NCBI RefSeq assembly: GCF_947623445.1 | Contig: NC_135248.1 | Coordinates: 12,595,820-12,659,819 of the forward strand | Direction: 5' to 3' | DNA: 64,000 bases | DNA from: Clavelina lepadiformis | Taxonomy: Eukaryota; Chordata; Ascidiacea; Aplousobranchia; Clavelinidae | Shown here: in pieces, positions 35,657 to 46,997 of the stretch | Layout of the letters: each line of letters begins with the position of its first letter | Numbering within the stretch: the first letter of the stretch is position 1 | Made by a program: the position numbers and the translations under genes | Notes under the pieces: generated by a model | What the model saw: the letters and a program-made list of their open reading frames with translations, nothing else | Told to the model about the DNA's origin: nothing | Databases searched by the model: none

Positions 35657-35692
35657 TCCTCTTTTCATGAAACTGGTCGAGGAGTAAGCATG
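35657..35692 (+). promoter_or_regulatory. RPL7A 5' leader: TOP-like pyrimidine start and 6-codon upstream ORF
   Basis: The run tcctcttttc (35657-35666) resembles the 5' terminal oligopyrimidine tract of ribosomal-protein mRNAs. It is followed at once by ATG AAA CTG GTC GAG GAG TAA (35667-35687), which ends 2 nt before the true ATG (35690-35692). If transcription starts in the pyrimidine tract, this short upstream ORF is in the mRNA. Confidence 0.5.
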
Positions 35693-38600
35693 GTAAGTCG
35701 TTTCATCTTATTATATCCATGCAATCGTTACTTGCAATGGTTTGAAAGTTGCTTATCTTGAATATTTACTACCTTAATTGTTGCCCTTTGCTTTATGTAA
35801 TGGTTTGGTAAATGTTAAAAGGGTTTGGCCGTGCGGTTTTTGTCTCGCAAATAATGATCAGATGTATTATTATAAATCTTAGCCAAAAGGAAAGAAATCG
35901 AGAAAGAAGGTGGCTCCTGCCCCACTCTTGGCCAAGAAGGCCATTGCTAAGAAAGTGGTAAACCCACTTTTTGAAAAGCGCCCCAAAAACTTTGGCATTG
36001 GTAAGAATAGAAAATTTATTTGCTACTGTAAAATATTTTAATCTTAAATTGCAAAGGTAATTTTTCCAGTTTTCATAAATGTTTTTAGGTTATTTTGTCA
36101 GTTTTCTTAAACTTGCAAGGTCAGTAACTAATCAACGTTACCCTCTGACAATAATTAAAAGTTGCACCCCATTTTTGATAATTAATGTCTAGCTAATGAT
36201 CAAATGTTGGACTAAACATGTGGTTAATAAAGATACTGCAAGTGCCTTCATAAAAGCAAAAGATACAAATAAAAATTTTAAAAGAATTACAAGTGGGTAT
36301 TAATGGCTTCGCAAACAAATTTTCTGGTGGCGCTGTAATTACATTCCATAAGATTAGTTTTCTTCATTTATATATGAAAAAAGGTGATAATGTTAAAATT
36401 GCATGGTGCTGTTCAACTATAGAAACCCTTCAGTCTCAGTTTTAAGCCAACCAATTGATCATGTATAGGGTGTATTACTGTACTGCGGTACTTTTCAGTA
36501 CCGTTACCATCGGTATTTCAAGTAAATTTGCAAGCGTTTAACGTCACATATGTTTTGGCCTAGAGCAGTGGCTCCCAAAATGTGGGCCATGGCACATTAC
36601 TAGGCCACCAAGACATTCTCAATGGGCCACAGAGCCACTTGAAAAGATTCTACTGTTTTGTTATACTGTAGATATTATGCGCTTTGTTTTGAAAAACATA
36701 ACATTTGCTTAAATTAAATTTTCAAAGTTATCGCTTGTGCCCAAATTTACAACACGTGGTGAGCCACGGATCACTTATAAATAGACATTTTGGCCACAGA
36801 CCAAAAAAATTTGGGAACCGCTGGCCTAGAGTAACCCTTACAGGAAGCATAATTGTGGCAAACATTGCATTTGCATCAGGATCTTTTACACAAAAAGTAC
36901 CGAACTAATTTTTTAGAATAATACGGTAACAGTCGGCACATTTTTCTCCAAGTACCGACTGCCCACTTCTGATAGTAGGTTCACTACAATCCTGAACAAA
37001 CTATCAACATAGTCTATTATATTTTTGTAGCATAACATTATCTTTTATTATCATTAACATTATTTATTTAAATATAGCTTTGTATGCACATTTTCCGTGC
37101 CAGTGTAAAAATATGCTTCCTTCACCCAATGGCAATAACTGCAAAAACTCGTGTTTAAGAGCTGGACCAAACTATAAACCTGTTTTGCATTATATAGGCC
37201 AGGATATCCAGCCAAAACGTGACCTCACACATTTTGTCAGATGGCCAAAGTACATCCGTCTTCAACGCCAGAAGGTCGTCCTTCAGCGACGTTTGAAGGT
37301 GCCACCAGCAGTCAATCAATTCTCTAGCACCCTTGACCGCCAAACTGGTATTAATTCTTGTAAATTGATAACATGTCAAAGAAGTTAGCTTGCCATCAGT
37401 GATGATTAACTTTAAAAAGACATTACTGTATGACTAAATAACCCTTACCTATGCTGAGAAGGCAAGTTAACGAAACTGTTAATCAACTATTTGACAACTT
37501 CGTTGCAAGTTTAACCTGTTTTCTTTAGATTAATCTCACTAAATTGCTGTCCCTTGCATTGGCTTATTTGCCTTGCAAGTTATTGGTCACCCTTGTTGAA
37601 AAACATTTGTGACTCCACAATGCAAAGTTGCACAAAACAAACCACAAATGCTTTGTCTTGGCAACTATTCTAAACTAGAGTATTGAGGTGTGCAATGAAC
37701 ATATCATGTTCATTCAACCTTGCATTGTGTAAAATTAATCTACAGCCACGTCACTTTTCCGACTGGCGAAGAAATATCAACCAGAAACCAAGATTGAGAA
37801 GAGAGAACGCTTGCGAAAGCGTGCTGAGGAAAGGTGAAGCACAAGTTTGAATAAGCGTAACTAGCGTTTGTTGACTCTAAACCACCGATGATGACTAACT
37901 AATTCTGCCAGTATTATACAGCCTGATAAACTGTAGATGCTATCAACATACCGTTTTATCTGAGGTGGTTTTTGCGTATATGAAATATATTACTAGTAAA
38001 CTGATTGGCAACAAGTTAAATCATTGCTTAATTGTACTTCAAACAGAGCCGCTGGAAAGCCAGACAAACCTACCCGTCGTCCAGTGGTCCTAGCAAGTGG
38101 AGTGAACACTGTCACCAACTTAATCGAGAGAAAGAAGGCTCAGCTGGTTGTGATCGCTCATGACGTTGAACCCATTGAGGTAAATACTTTGTAGTACAGA
38201 CGACAAACTTGTAAATGTATCATGATGTTATTGGAACGAGGCATTTGTCTTAGGTTGTGTAAAGAACTGCGTTGAAACCGTTTTGGCAACTTCTCTGTTC
38301 ACTCGCATAACACTGCTGTGTCAATGTTCACTCTGAGTAAAGTTCAACACCTACGCTTGACTTATCATAACAGTGAAGATGCTTTAATAAGTTTTACTCT
38401 TTTAGATCGTTATCTATCTTCCTGCACTTTGTCGCAAGATGAATGTGCCTTATTGCATTGTCAAGGGCAAGGCCAGACTTGGTCGTCTCGTTCATAGGAA
38501 AACCTGCACCTGTGTTGCGATAACCGATGTCAACAAGTAAGTCCCGTATTAGCTTTCCGGCTGAACATTCGGTGTCGATGATTACAGCAATATTTGCTAT

Positions 38601-39082
38601 CTTGATTAGTTTTACCACTATGATAACACAACCCCACCAAGATCTCTGAGACACCAACGCACTTACTACAATAAACTGCATCGGTATGTCATCCGTTCAT
38701 AAGAAACTTTATTTTCACAGCGAGGACAAGGGATCTCTGAGCAAGCTTATTGAAAGCGTCCGAACCAACTACAACGACCGATTTGACGAGGTAAGATCAT
38801 TACAGGCATTACTAGTGAATAAGGACATCATTATTGCTGTGATGTGAATTGAATTTCTTCACCTGAACTAAGCTGAAGAAGAGAAAGGCTTACTCTCTGA
38901 GCAATACCAGAATCGAGATTGTGTCGATATGAAAGGTTTAATTGTGCAAGTAATTTCTAATTGTCCGTTCACAGATACGTCGTCATTGGGGCGGTGGTGT
39001 CATGGGCAACAAGTCTGTTGCCAAAATCGCCAAGATTGAGAAATTGCGAGCGAAGGAAGCAACGCAGAAGGCTAACCTATGA
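35690..39082 (+). CDS. RPL7A: RPL7A (eL8), large-subunit ribosomal protein and snoRNA host
   Basis: eL8 sits on 25S/28S rRNA near the L7Ae-type kink-turn site. The start ATG alone forms the coding part of exon 1 (35690-35692), and exon 2 begins with codon 2. Exons 35883-36000, 37198-37347, 37746-37833, 38047-38179, 38406-38536, 38721-38790 and 38975-39082 complete 266 aa, the same length as the human protein. Signature segments include [73 protein letters not shown] (the L7Ae RNA-binding core) and [26 protein letters not shown] at 39096-39101 is the likely poly(A) signal. Introns 3, 4, 6 and 7 each carry a C/D snoRNA candidate, as vertebrate RPL7A introns do. Convergent with the FLASH-like gene. 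Confidence 0.98.
36566..36823. mobile_element. 258-bp hAT MITE in RPL7A intron 2
   Basis: The left end is CAGTGGCTCCCAAAATGTGGG and the reverse complement of the right end is CAGCGGTTCCCAAATTTTTTT. The 8-bp duplication gcctagag is exact at 36558-36565 and 36824-36831. It has no coding capacity. The surrounding intron (about 36465-36980) contains further ccggtac-like inverted sequence and may be an older, degraded element into which this one inserted. Confidence 0.88.
37384..37471 (+). ncRNA. Candidate C/D-box snoRNA in RPL7A intron 3
   Basis: The ends pair as an 11-bp stem (37384-37394 with 37461-37471, one G-U pair). Box C is a perfect GTGATGA (37399-37405) and box D is CTGA (37454-37457). 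The guide before box D contains CCCTTACCTA, complementary to UAGGUAAGGG, a segment I recall from the conserved 28S rRNA stretch AAUGUAGGUAAGGGAAGUCGGC. By the D+5 rule the target would be a G in that segment. Structure is strong; the target is from memory and not checked. Confidence 0.75.
37879..37971 (+). ncRNA. Candidate C/D-box snoRNA in RPL7A intron 4 (target unknown)
   Basis: A perfect 8-bp terminal stem (AAACCACC at 37879-37886 with GGTGGTTT at 37964-37971) brackets box C ATGATGA (37888-37894) and box D CTGA (37960-37963). An internal CTGA at 37923-37926 can serve as box D'. Neither guide (before D: ACATACCGTTTTAT; before D': AGTATTATACAGC) matched an rRNA segment I can recall, so it is an orphan in this reading. 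It fits the size (93 nt) and intronic placement of vertebrate RPL7A-hosted snoRNAs. Confidence 0.72.
38571..38655 (+). ncRNA. SNORD24: U24 (SNORD24) C/D-box snoRNA in RPL7A intron 6
   Basis: U24 guides 2'-O-methylation of two 28S rRNA cytidines. Ends pair as GGTGTC/GACACC (38571-38576, 38650-38655). Box C is TCGATGA-like and box D is CTGA at 38646-38649. Two guide elements match human U24 as I know it: AATATTTGCTATC before D' and CCACCAAGATC before D. They are complementary to the neighbouring 28S segments UAGCAAAUAUU and GAUCUUGGUGG. D' (cttga) and C' (tatgata) are degenerate. Vertebrate U24 is also hosted by RPL7A, so host and guest are conserved together. Confidence 0.92.
38832..38906 (+). 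ncRNA. U36-like C/D-box snoRNA in RPL7A intron 7
   Basis: A 6-bp terminal stem TATTGC/GCAATA (38832-38837, 38901-38906) encloses box C GTGATGT (38839-38845; one mismatch to RTGATGA) and box D CTGA (38897-38900). Box D' CTGA is at 38863-38866, and the 14-nt guide TTGAATTTCTTCAC before it is perfectly complementary to GUGAAGAAAUUCAA, a universally conserved 28S segment near GCGCGGGUAAACGGC. The D'+5 nucleotide pairs with an A, which fits the A methylation guided by U36 family members (SNORD36, yeast snR47). Human U36 copies also reside in RPL7A introns. Confidence 0.82.
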
Positions 39083-39171
39083 TTAACTGAGTTGCAATAA
39101 AACATGTGAAAAATATATTTGTGCGTATGTTTTATTTTTTAAAAAATAGGGCAACATGAAAAGGAAAAAAC

Positions 39172-42100
39172 TTAAAAATGTTTCTTGGGAGTTTGGAGAA
39201 CTTTCTTGCGCACAGTTAGTAGTTTTTCATTTTCTTCCCAGCTATCGTCGTCTGTTAAGCAGTCAGGTATTCAGATAAAAAGGCCTCAGTTCCGGTTGGA
39301 TACGGTTACGGTAAAACAGCTCTAGACACCAGTATCACAATAATCAACGCCTTATGACAACAAAAAGTATTTACCGGATGACGGGAAGTTGCGATCTGAC
39401 TTTCTTATACTCTTGATCGGGGTCACAGCTTTGACAATGCTGAGAAAATTCTGCAGCGATTCCTCGTTGAATGCCCATGAACATGAAGACGCATGCAACG
39501 ACGGCATTGACACAAAATCACCTAAGAAAGCACATCAGTTAATAATAACGTTCCCTATACCATATATTTTAAACTCTTGAAAGACTTGGTGGTGCCACCA
39601 AGTCCTAACAACACTGCCCGACTCAATTGTATGGTTAAATCAAAGTCAAAAAGGTACCAACCGAAAGACACAGGAGCGTCGTATGTTACTCGGTCGCAAA
39701 GACATTTCGGTGAGGTATCCTGGGCTTGTGTGGGGATGTCGTCTTCCTCATCACTCCGTTCTGACATCCATCTGCTCCTCAACCTCCTCCTGTGCTGGCA
39801 TTCCTCCAAACTCGTCATCCACAGTTGGCGAGCATCTTTATTTTCTGTGCAATTTGAATAATTTGAGAAAATTAGCTTTCAATAATAATGTTTCTTTTGT
39901 TTGGATCAATCTAATTCGAATGCTGCTGTTGCAAACATACGACACATGTTGAGAGAAGGTTTGAAAAAGTAGTACAGTAGTAGTTGATTCGCAATTATGC
40001 AAATAAAGTTTGATTCTTGGTGGCGCTATGCTACCATTGTAATGCAACAGGGGTTCGAGCAATGAAAAATCATCGCTCAGTTTAAGTCAATCAAAAGCTT
40101 TTCTCAATGGTTTAATTAAACTTATCTTACTTTTAGTCTGAGTGTTAGTGATTTCTTGTGCGTCCTGCCCTTCTTGTCTGGCCAAGGGTTGTCCTGTATT
40201 TTTTACTTGTTCTTTACGGACACTGCTGCTTGCTTTAATGGAAGTCAATGTACAAAGAAAAGCAAAACAAATTGCAATTTCATTTTGAAACAATTAATTA
40301 TTGTACCTGAGACTAACGGTCTTTTTTAAAATGCAATATATGCTATAGTATGAAGTAAGCCAATTGTTACCCGATCTTTGTTTAGCCAATCTTTCCTTGG
40401 CAAGATGAATGAGATATTGCAACGAAGCGTTGCGATAAAAATTCATAAAACTCTGACCAATATCAACATCAGAACTTTTTGAAGATTCTGGAGACAAAAA
40501 AGGGCAATTTCAAAAAATTGGTCAAAATAGAAACTTAACGGTGAATGTTAAATAAATGATAACACTTAAGTTTATTACCATTACTTGTTCCTGATTCCAT
40601 CTTATTTCGTTGCACAGTTATACATTCATCTTCCTTGGCTAGGCTTTGGTTGTTGTGTGACTGGTTTGAATCTCCTACTGGCGTGTTCTCACGCTTTTTC
40701 TGTTTGTGCTTTTTTACATTATCGTTGTTACGTTTTTGCTTCATTTTTGACTTGGGCTGTGCCAGATTTGGAATGGATGGGCTATCTGACCTCTCATGGG
40801 CAGTAGTTACCACAGAAGCTAAATCACTCCACTGCGTAGGATTACTCAGAGAAAGATTGTCATTTGATGACTCTTTGCCTGTAACCTTATTTGAGGGTGG
40901 TATGTCCTTATTTTTGAAATCAGACTTATTTAAACCTGCCATGTTGGTTTTGACTTCTTTTACATTAAGGTCTGGTACATCATCACAACTTTCAGGATCA
41001 CTTGAGATGTAAAGTTGCCTAGAATGTTTTTTTGGCTTTTTGCCACGTTTTGCTTTTACACCTTTGTTTTCATTGATCTTTGAAGATTGCACAAACTTTG
41101 GCCTCGGTCTTCTCGGTGACCTTCTCAAGGCAACAGTTTCAACTGATAAATAACATTTTGAGCTTGCTTTCTTCTTCTTCAGCTTTCCTTGTGGCTTCGG
41201 ACTCTTTTCATTGCATGAAGGCTCAAACTCTGATTTGGACGGTGTCATGACCTTATAACAGCTTTTGTCCACGGACTTTAACATACTCAGGTCCTGAGCT
41301 GGAATGTCTGCAACAATGTTTTCAAGTTTGGTGTCTGCATTATCTCTTTCTGTTTCATCAGTTTTTCGTGGAAAGTTGCTTTCACTTAAGATTGTTGTAC
41401 TTACAGGTTCAATGGCAGTGGTGGCTGTGTTTAAATCAATCACTGGAAGTGTACTAGTGGCTAAATTTGTCTTTGAAGTAGACGTACTCGCTTTGCTTAG
41501 GCCACTTGGACAATTTAATTTTAATCCGGAAACTTCTTTTCTGTCTTCATTTGCAGCAGAACTTTGTATTTTATTTTTTAATTTATGTTTCTTCGGCGAC
41601 TTCTTTGACAACGATTTTGCTTCTTTTGCTAAAATGGAGTCCAAAATAATCCTTTTGGAATTGGCAACTTCCCTTTCCACAGGTTTGACAGACGATATAT
41701 TTATTGCCACTGTTTTATCCTGAAATGGCACATCCATTGTTTTTGTAACACTTTGCTCCACTTCATATTGGGACCATGTTCCGCGTGAAGACTCTGGTGT
41801 GGAGCATTCCACCACCACCTCGGAGCCAATATCCATAATCGAGGTATTTTGCACACTCGGTGGATCAATGGATTTTCGTGAAAACAATGGAACCGGCAGG
41901 CTAAGGGGCAAGTTATCATTTACTGCAGTTGGTTTCTTTGCTTTCAGTGATTTCGTATCTTTTTCACATTGAAGCTTGCTTTGTATTGTTGCAATCGATT
42001 CCATCTTATTTCTATTGGCTGTTCTTGTTAATGTATTATGTTTAGGTGATGTCATCCTTTTGTCAAATTTTGATGAAGTCTTGGCAGATTTTACGAGAGC

Positions 42101-45044
42101 ATAATTATTTTTATCAACTGAATTAAAACCATTTTCATCATCACATTTATTATGATGAGAGAGAGGTAAAGCTTGTTCCAAGTTTTTGCCAGTCAACCTT
42201 ACTTCAGCTTTCAGGTTGTGCATTGGAGACAGAGGCGATGGCGTTTTGCTTAAACAAGTAGATTGCTTTCCACGACTGGTGATGTCATCCATCTTTACGC
42301 TTGAATGAGCATTAGTAGGTGGCAATTTCGAAAGGCGCTCGGCAGACAACCTTCTTCTTGGCTCAGACTGATCTACAACTTCTATACCCATGTGGTGAAT
42401 CGTGGCTTGAATTGAGTCTTCGTCATAGTCAAGTTGATCGTAGATGTCTAACATATCACCATGAGCATTGTTTTTCAATTTATGTGGCGACACTAATAAA
42501 AGATCCTTTGCGGATTTTGCTGATATCATTTTATCATTATTTGCTGATGGTGTAGAAGCTGATTTAGCTCCACTTTTCGGACTTTCAATAGTTAACAATG
42601 GTGTCTGGATTACTGGCGTTTTATCAGGTTTCTCTCGTTCACTATTCTGTGATTTGCCAGATTCAACAGATTTTACTGGATGTGGATTAACAGCATGTTT
42701 TGATTCTGATAAAGCTTGCAGCAGCTTATCTGCTTCCTTTACAGAACGAACACAAACAGCACTATTTGGCTGACTTTTAGTATTGTTGCTAGATTGTAAG
42801 TTGCGGCCAGACAGAGACCGAAGTATTTTCTTGTCCGGCATATCAGTTGAAGAGTCAGCCTTTCTTTTTAATGTTTCCGTGGCACGAAGTATTTCAATGC
42901 TTACATCTTCGCTCGTTACAGTTGAAAACGCAGGTTTGTTTGAATCAATCTGTGATAAAGTTTCCGCTTGGTCAGGGAACTTAATCGGTGAAATTCCTTT
43001 GGGATTTGAAAACTCCTTTTGTGCAGAAGGATTAGATACTCCCCCAGAACTCATACGGGTCCTGTCTCTCCTCCTTTCTCTTGGCTCTGTCAAACTGCTG
43101 CCGGATTCTTTGGTTGGTTGCCGGTTGTATCTGTTTCTTGTGTTAACTGGTTCATGAGATCTTCGATGTGGTTGATCTCGATCATCAACACTTCTTCCAC
43201 GTGAAGAATGACGATCTGGTTTGTATCTATCCGGGCTTGCTCTACTCCTTCGTGAACTCTCACGCCGTCTTTGATCAGGTCTTGGGTCTCTCCTACCTTC
43301 CTTTTGCTCTCGTTCAGATCTCCGACTTCGATCTTCGGAATGTTGGTGTGATTTCTTTGAGGAAGACTCAAGTTGTTTACCATCCCTATGACGTGGTTTT
43401 AACAAGCTTTCTTGTTTCTTCTGTTTCACACACTGACCATTCTTGTCATCTTTACTTGGAAGGGTTTTTTCGAAAGCTGGCGAATGTTTACGATTAGTGG
43501 ACTGCCTTTCATGGTTTATTCGCTGAGTATCAAATGAACCTGGTTCCACATCATGAGACAGCCTTGCGTCATGGATATGAGGATTTATATTTTCAGTGGA
43601 ACCAGCAACAGCTTTGTTGACACTGGGCAGATTATCATCATTCATACAAGATTTTATTGAATTGTTCTGATCGGCAAACTTCTCTTTATTGCACCTGTGC
43701 CGATTTGGTTGCTTAGAACTATGTCTGCGATTTAAGTTTGTGTCATTACCTTCACAACCTGAAGACCTTCGCGCATTGTTTTCACGATGTAATGCATCAT
43801 TCGACGAACTCCTCAATCGTCTGTCTTTCCAAGGTGCGGTTTCCAGAGACTGATGAGCAGAAGCTGGTTTGCTTTTTTGGACGTTTTCCGAGATATTTTG
43901 ATTTCCTTCATCAAGGTTAAGTTCATTTCTAATGACAGTCCTAGTTTTTGTAAAGGTTGATTGTAAAGGAACAGCTTCTGGTGAGATTTTCTTCTTTGTA
44001 TTTGGCAATGTTGCATTTGTTGCAGTATTTGAAACTTTTTCTTCAAGACTTTCTGCAAAATACAACTAAGATAGTTTACTGTACAATCAATTACGTCTAC
44101 TATTTTGTTTGTGTATGCACACTTCCAATAAATTCAAGCATGCATGCACATCAAATAATTAGATTAACTTTCAAATAAGAAAACTGCACACATAAAAGTT
44201 ACCTGATTTCTTTGCCGGTATTACATCATCGATTCTTCGACCTTTCAAAGACACTGACTTTGATGAAGGATTTCTTTTTGCATTCTTGTTACTTTGGAAT
44301 GTTTTTCTTGGAGGAATTTGTCTTCATAAATAAGACACAAGACATTATCGGTACAATAAATAAAATAAACAGCTTTGAATTTATGAAGTCACTCACAGCT
44401 GGCCACTGCCACCTGAAAGCCGAGCGATCACTTTATTTTTCCTTTCAAGTTCTATCTTCGCGGTCTCAAGTAAACTGGTAAAATTTTCCTTCAGCACACG
44501 ATTTTGCTCAGTCTTGTTGTTAAGCTGTCAATGCAATAAGAAATCTTTCAGAAAAACACAACTCATTTTCTTCATAACTAAAACCACAAACACAAAATGG
44601 CGAGAAAATTTTCTCTATTTACACTGATTGTTGCTTGATTCAACTGTTGCGATAAAAGACGATTTTGTTCTTGCAACTGCTGTTTCTCCAAGTTGACCTA
44701 CAATATAGTAGCAAAATGTGATGGTTTCACGATAAAAAGCGTGGTACATTCACCCATGGCCTTATCATGTACTGGTAGTGTATACAGACAAGGCAACTAC
44801 ATCATCATCTCATCTGACTCAAAATGTTCAAAGAAAAATTATTAAGACAACTGTACATGCCAGAATCCGTCTAAAACTTCCACACTACTCAAAGAATATT
44901 TACCTCTTGTATAGAAAGACATTGACCGTTTTCTGCATCGTTAACAAGCAAATCTTCATAAAGATCAAGCGCACTAACTTGACTTGTTTCGTCAATATAA
45001 GACTGCAATTTATCGTTATCTTCATCAAGGCAGTCAAGGTCCAT
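39172..45044 (-). CDS. Large Ser/Lys-rich nuclear-type protein with FLASH/CASP8AP2-like N-terminus
   Basis: Exons on the minus strand: 45044-44904, 44697-44623, 44524-44397, 44321-44203, 44052-40579 (3.5 kb), 40487-40371, 40232-40131, 39844-~39690 (donor unsure), 39521-39375, 39251-39172. The N-terminus has an LDLYEDLL motif and then a coiled coil (VNLEKQQLQEQNRLLSQQL... LLETAKIELERKNKVIARL), which resembles human FLASH (LDLYEEIL, then ALIKTARVEINRKDEEISNL). FLASH acts in histone pre-mRNA 3' processing through LSM11 and in Cajal/histone locus bodies. The rest is low complexity with an Arg/Ser/Asp stretch (about 43000-43400) and many Lys-rich patches. I do not see the C-terminal Myb-like domain of vertebrate FLASH; the last exons end TVRKKVLQTPKKHF. 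The poly(A) signal is TTTATT at 39131-39136. Orthology is plausible, not proven. Confidence 0.6.
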
Positions 45045-46545
45045 GTTGCAGCTATTAAGTAACTTGACTTCTTATCTACCTTCTTTTTTAAAATGGTGAA
45101 AGTAGAAGGTAGGACTCCATACCGATTACTTTCGAATTCAATTTTCCCGACTTTTGCACAGTTTTATAGCTTCAGAAACATTTGCAAAGGCTGGTTTGTT
45201 TTTCCAGCAAAGGCTAGCCGGACGTGCATAACATTGATCAAAGCAACATACAGATAAAAACAAAAAAGCAGTTGCCTAAAACCTGTAAAAGCTCTCACTT
45301 TTCAGTCCGTTTTTCCTAAAACGAAAGTGTCATTGCTTGCACTGTATCAAAACATACGATATCAAAACAATTCACACTTGAAGACGAATTTATACACAAG
45401 ACATTGCCACTTGCCAGGAACAAAATTTGGCGCCATTATTCAACAAAAAAGACGTCATGGCGCGTACAGGTTTCTTTTTACTTCTTGTCAATGCTTTGAT
45501 ATAGTAAAGGTTTAAGTATGCACAATATTTCATTTATAATTTAATGTTCAAAGTAACATTATTTACAGTTAAAAAGTAATTATATAAAAAACGGCTACAA
45601 CTAAAAGAAGACGAAAAATTTTATCGAGACAGCTGCAATACCAATACCATATTAATACTTTATTGGTCAGGAACCTTAACATCAAATTCAACTCGGATTA
45701 ATCAACAGACGGCTGTTCATTTACAGTATAAGAACCTTCTTTTGGAGGATTCCTCTGTTAGGTTATGAAAGGCCATCACAGCGTTTTCTTTGACAGATTT
45801 TTCGTAGTTTTTCCACTGTTCGCCATCACAACTCTTCTCAACCGCTTGCGGCAATGCAGTTTCAGGCAAAACAATTGTCCGTTTCACTTGCTACCAGTTT
45901 GCCGTTCATCCAAGTACTGCAGGAGAATTTACAGTTCCGGAATTTAGCCTAGGTAGTCTGCGACTTTAAAAAGTGACAATTTTGACTAATAATAATTATC
46001 TATTGGCCTGAGGACAATTTGAAATTAATTTTTCCTAGCCTAATTCTAAATTATCTAAAAGTAATTCATCATTTGGACACCTTAAGGTCAAGCACTGACG
46101 TTTTATCAGCTACTCGAGTAGAAGAGAGTAAAATGAAATGTTTTGCAAAATCGAAAATTCATATTTTTTTGAAGTTTTTATTAAATTTTGTCGAGAAAGA
46201 ATCCTTGTCCTATGCTATTGAAGTTTTGCAATAATTCTCATTGTTATGTTACAAGTAAGCGATAGAAAATCTTGGGTGCGCGAAACAATTAAAGCTAGCC
46301 TAACAAGTGCGGGTAAGCAATGAAAATGCGCCATTACACAGTTTGACTTATTCAATCTTTATATCATTTAAAACGGGTGCATAGAAGCTCTGCTCAAGTA
46401 ATTTTGTGCTTTTTGACTTGGACAGAACTTTTACACACTCAGTTTTCAATTGATTTAAATATTGAATACGTCAAACTGTGGACATTACTGTAATTGCGTA
46501 ACCACACTTGTCTTTATTGTTTTTTTAGGACATGCAAAGTTTTGA
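45045..46545. other. Divergent intergenic region, part 1
   Basis: Upstream of the FLASH-like gene. AT-rich, short ORFs only, no recognised element before the hairpin repeat at 46546. Confidence 0.4.
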
Positions 46546-46648
46546 GGTCTAATATACAAGTGCAGCACAACCACAAGAGGCATTGTATACTAGACCCCAG
46601 CTACTCAAATTGTGAAATAATCTGGTTGTGCACTTGTATACTAGACCC
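46546..46648. repeat. Hairpin MITE, copy 2
   Basis: The arms read ggtctaatatacaagtgca and, in reverse complement of the right arm, ggtctagtatacaagtgca, continuing to caacca. A 3-nt insertion (gca) splits the left arm. The core shares ctactcaaattgtga with copy 1 at 9711. The near-perfect arms could fold into a long hairpin. Confidence 0.75.
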
Positions 46649-46997
46649 AAATTTTGCTGGAAGTGGTCAGGATACTATACAGTGTGGTTGTGTAAGATGT
46701 TTCCATTGTTGGAAACGAGTCTATTATATTATTATTATAGCTAAAGGCTAGCTCGGTAATCATCGCCGGATTTTAATCATATAAAGATTTCCCCAATTTG
46801 AGGATAAAGATTATTATCATACCATATCGTCAGTTTGGTATTTAATGTTAATTTTATTCTGTAAGTTTAGTTGTAATAGTTTAATGTTTCAATTTTTTTC
46901 CACATTTTTAATGTATCATACAAAAGAGTTTAATCATATAATTTATTACTCATAGTGCAGCTAGGAAAAATTGGTACGTGTACGTTTATTCTTAAAA

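Noticed and set aside
36465-36980. Larger degraded element around the MITE in RPL7A intron 2, with cggtac-type inverted sequence
   Set aside because: The ends cannot be defined and no target duplication was found; noted only within the MITE entry.
38216-38340. Box C-like ATGATGT in RPL7A intron 5, with a CTGA about 110 nt downstream
   Set aside because: No terminal stem close to both boxes and no guide I can match; unlike the other four introns the parts do not form a compact snoRNA.
40635-43497. Several ORFs of 70-140 codons on the plus strand
   Set aside because: They are antisense to the 3.5-kb exon of the FLASH-like gene and have no domains or splice context of their own.
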